Position numbers and translations under genes: made by a program
Notes under the pieces: model-generated
What the model was told of the DNA's origin: nothing
Databases searched by the model: none
The model's input: only the letters and a program-made list of their open reading frames with translations
DNA from: Ceratothoa steindachneri
Lineage: Eukaryota; Arthropoda; Malacostraca; Isopoda; Cymothoidae
Direction: 5' to 3'
Length of the DNA: 64,000 nt
Assembly (NCBI GenBank): GCA_963969495.1
Contig: OZ018321.1
Location: 64,758,780 to 64,822,779 of the forward strand
Shown: piece after piece, positions 63,418 through 64,000 of the stretch
Layout: each line of letters starts with the position of its first letter
Numbering within the stretch: the stretch's first letter is position 1

Positions 63418-63482
<65 letters not shown>
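63418..63482. repeat. (TA)n microsatellite, right half of the mariner target
   Basis: 65 bp of TA continuing on the far side of the mariner. Confidence 0.95.
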
Positions 63483-63483
<1 letters not shown>

Positions 63484-63487
<4 letters not shown>

Positions 63488-63750
63488 AAGTTGAGCAATA
63501 TATTTTCATCGTAGCAAGTTTTGTTGAAAGCGACGGCTAATTTCGTATTCGTGATTTTCTTTTCGCATCTTTTAATTTGTCGTATATTTGCCTTTACGTC
63601 TGGTTTGATGCCGTGGATAAGTTCTCCAAAATTAATTAAAACTCTGATTTTGAATTTAAAGGAGGAAATAAGAGAAAATTCCTTTAGCAAAATACTTTAT
63701 TTATCTGACGCGTTTCGATACCCTCGTATCATCTTCTGAAGATGCTAGCG
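63484..63750 (-). mobile_element. Penelope-like element, 5' end
   Basis: On the minus strand a hammerhead-like motif (63,744-63,707) precedes a frame from 63,690 (VLINFGELIHGIKPDVKANI RQIKRCEKKITNTKLAVAFN KTCYDENILLNF) that resembles the N-terminal part of Penelope-like RTs (basic helix, then F-x-x-x-C-x-x-x-x-x-LP-x-F). It is cut at the (TA)n tract. With the endonuclease fragment on the same strand at 61.7-61.9 kb it may be the two ends of one deleted and interrupted element. Confidence 0.5.
63707..63744 (-). ncRNA. Hammerhead ribozyme-like motif, second example
   Basis: Minus strand: cagaaga (one mismatch from ctgaaga), one extra base, stem II gatac / gtatc around gagg, then gaaac, a 2-nt loop (gc), gtc. 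Same layout as at 33.2 kb, including the extra base, but the stems differ in sequence. The U-to-A change in the core argues against activity. Confidence 0.4.
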
Positions 63751-64000
63751 GTCCATACAACAAATTAGAAGTTGAAGTTCAATTGCAACTTAAGCTCACG
63801 CGGGATACATTCAAGTGGGGTGGTCACACTCCATGATATCATCCAGGTGGGGTGGTGGTGTTCTATCTATTTAGAAAGGAGGAAACCACTCTACAACTCT
63901 CTTTTGTCTCTTGCCCTAAAGGGTGGCTAGATTAAAAAAAAAAGCCTTGCCTACTGGCATATGAGTCAGGCCATTGACCCTAAACAAACGGTTGATGCGA
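63751..64000. other. Spacer at the window end
   Basis: Two related stretches, caagtggggtggtcacactc and caggtggggtggtggtgttc (63,812 and 63,845), form a short direct repeat. No gene seen. Confidence 0.5.

Overview
This window is eukaryotic and almost certainly from an arthropod. It has many long (TA)n microsatellites, AT-rich spacers, and dense, mostly decayed transposons of the kinds common in arthropod genomes: CR1-like, I-like and Jockey-like LINEs, Penelope-like elements with GIY-YIG endonucleases, mariner/Tc1 transposases, and Ty3/gypsy elements of the Gmr1 type. A CR1-type tail built on repeated CATAAGAA units (56.6 kb) and the CR1 protein style recall decapod crustaceans, but that placement is inference. 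I found no convincing host gene, true tRNA, rRNA or CRISPR. There are no operons, so ribosome-binding-site reasoning does not apply.

Layout. 0-9.5 kb: a Gmr1-like gypsy relic on + (gag 672-1595, RT 1595-2245, RNase H 7890-8234), split by a CR1-like LINE on - (about 2246-6660) that carries a 1,098-bp tandem duplication of its own 3' part. 9.6-10 kb: a foldback repeat with (TA)n. 10.6-13.6 kb: a Jockey-like LINE on -. 13.9-20.3 kb: a full-length I-like LINE (copy A, -) with a 13-bp target-site duplication. 20.3-22.8 kb: unrecognised AT-rich spacer. 22.85-30.58 kb: a second full-length I-like LINE (copy B, -), interrupted at 26.88-28.40 kb by a young 5'-truncated sibling (copy C, -) with an exact 13-bp target-site duplication. 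30.6-36.8 kb: spacer with Tc1, tRNA-like, Penelope and LINE-tail fragments.

36.8-39.0 kb: a decayed Tc1/mariner-superfamily transposase (+) with a 1.29-kb mariner (-) inserted inside it. 40-42.3 kb: a Tc1 relic, two tRNA-like SINE units, a second foldback repeat, and a Penelope endonuclease (+). 42.3-50.2 kb: an endonuclease fragment of another LINE, then a second type of I-like LINE (+) that ends in about nine units of a roughly 170-bp AT-rich tandem repeat and an (ATTC)n tail. 50.2-54.6 kb: a second Gmr1-like copy (-) showing the order gag-PR-INT-RT-RNase H. 54.6-58.4 kb: spacer with a CR1 tail. 58.4-61.6 kb: a decayed I-like copy D (-). 61.7-64 kb: Penelope fragments (-) and an internally deleted mariner sitting inside a (TA)n tract.

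The coding sequences work only as parts of their own elements. ORF1 proteins coat RNA, endonuclease and RT carry out target-primed reverse transcription, and transposases act on terminal inverted repeats. Nearly all carry stops or frameshifts. The best preserved is the 313-codon RNase H reading frame of copy C. The points I judge most worth checking are: the copia-like domain order and shared YFDN polymerase motif of the Gmr1-like pair; the nested self-insertion B/C; two adjacent stem-loops kept at the 3' end of the I-like family; hammerhead-like motifs in the Penelope fragments; the tandem-repeat 3' tail of the + I-like element; and the foldback repeats linked to (TA)n.
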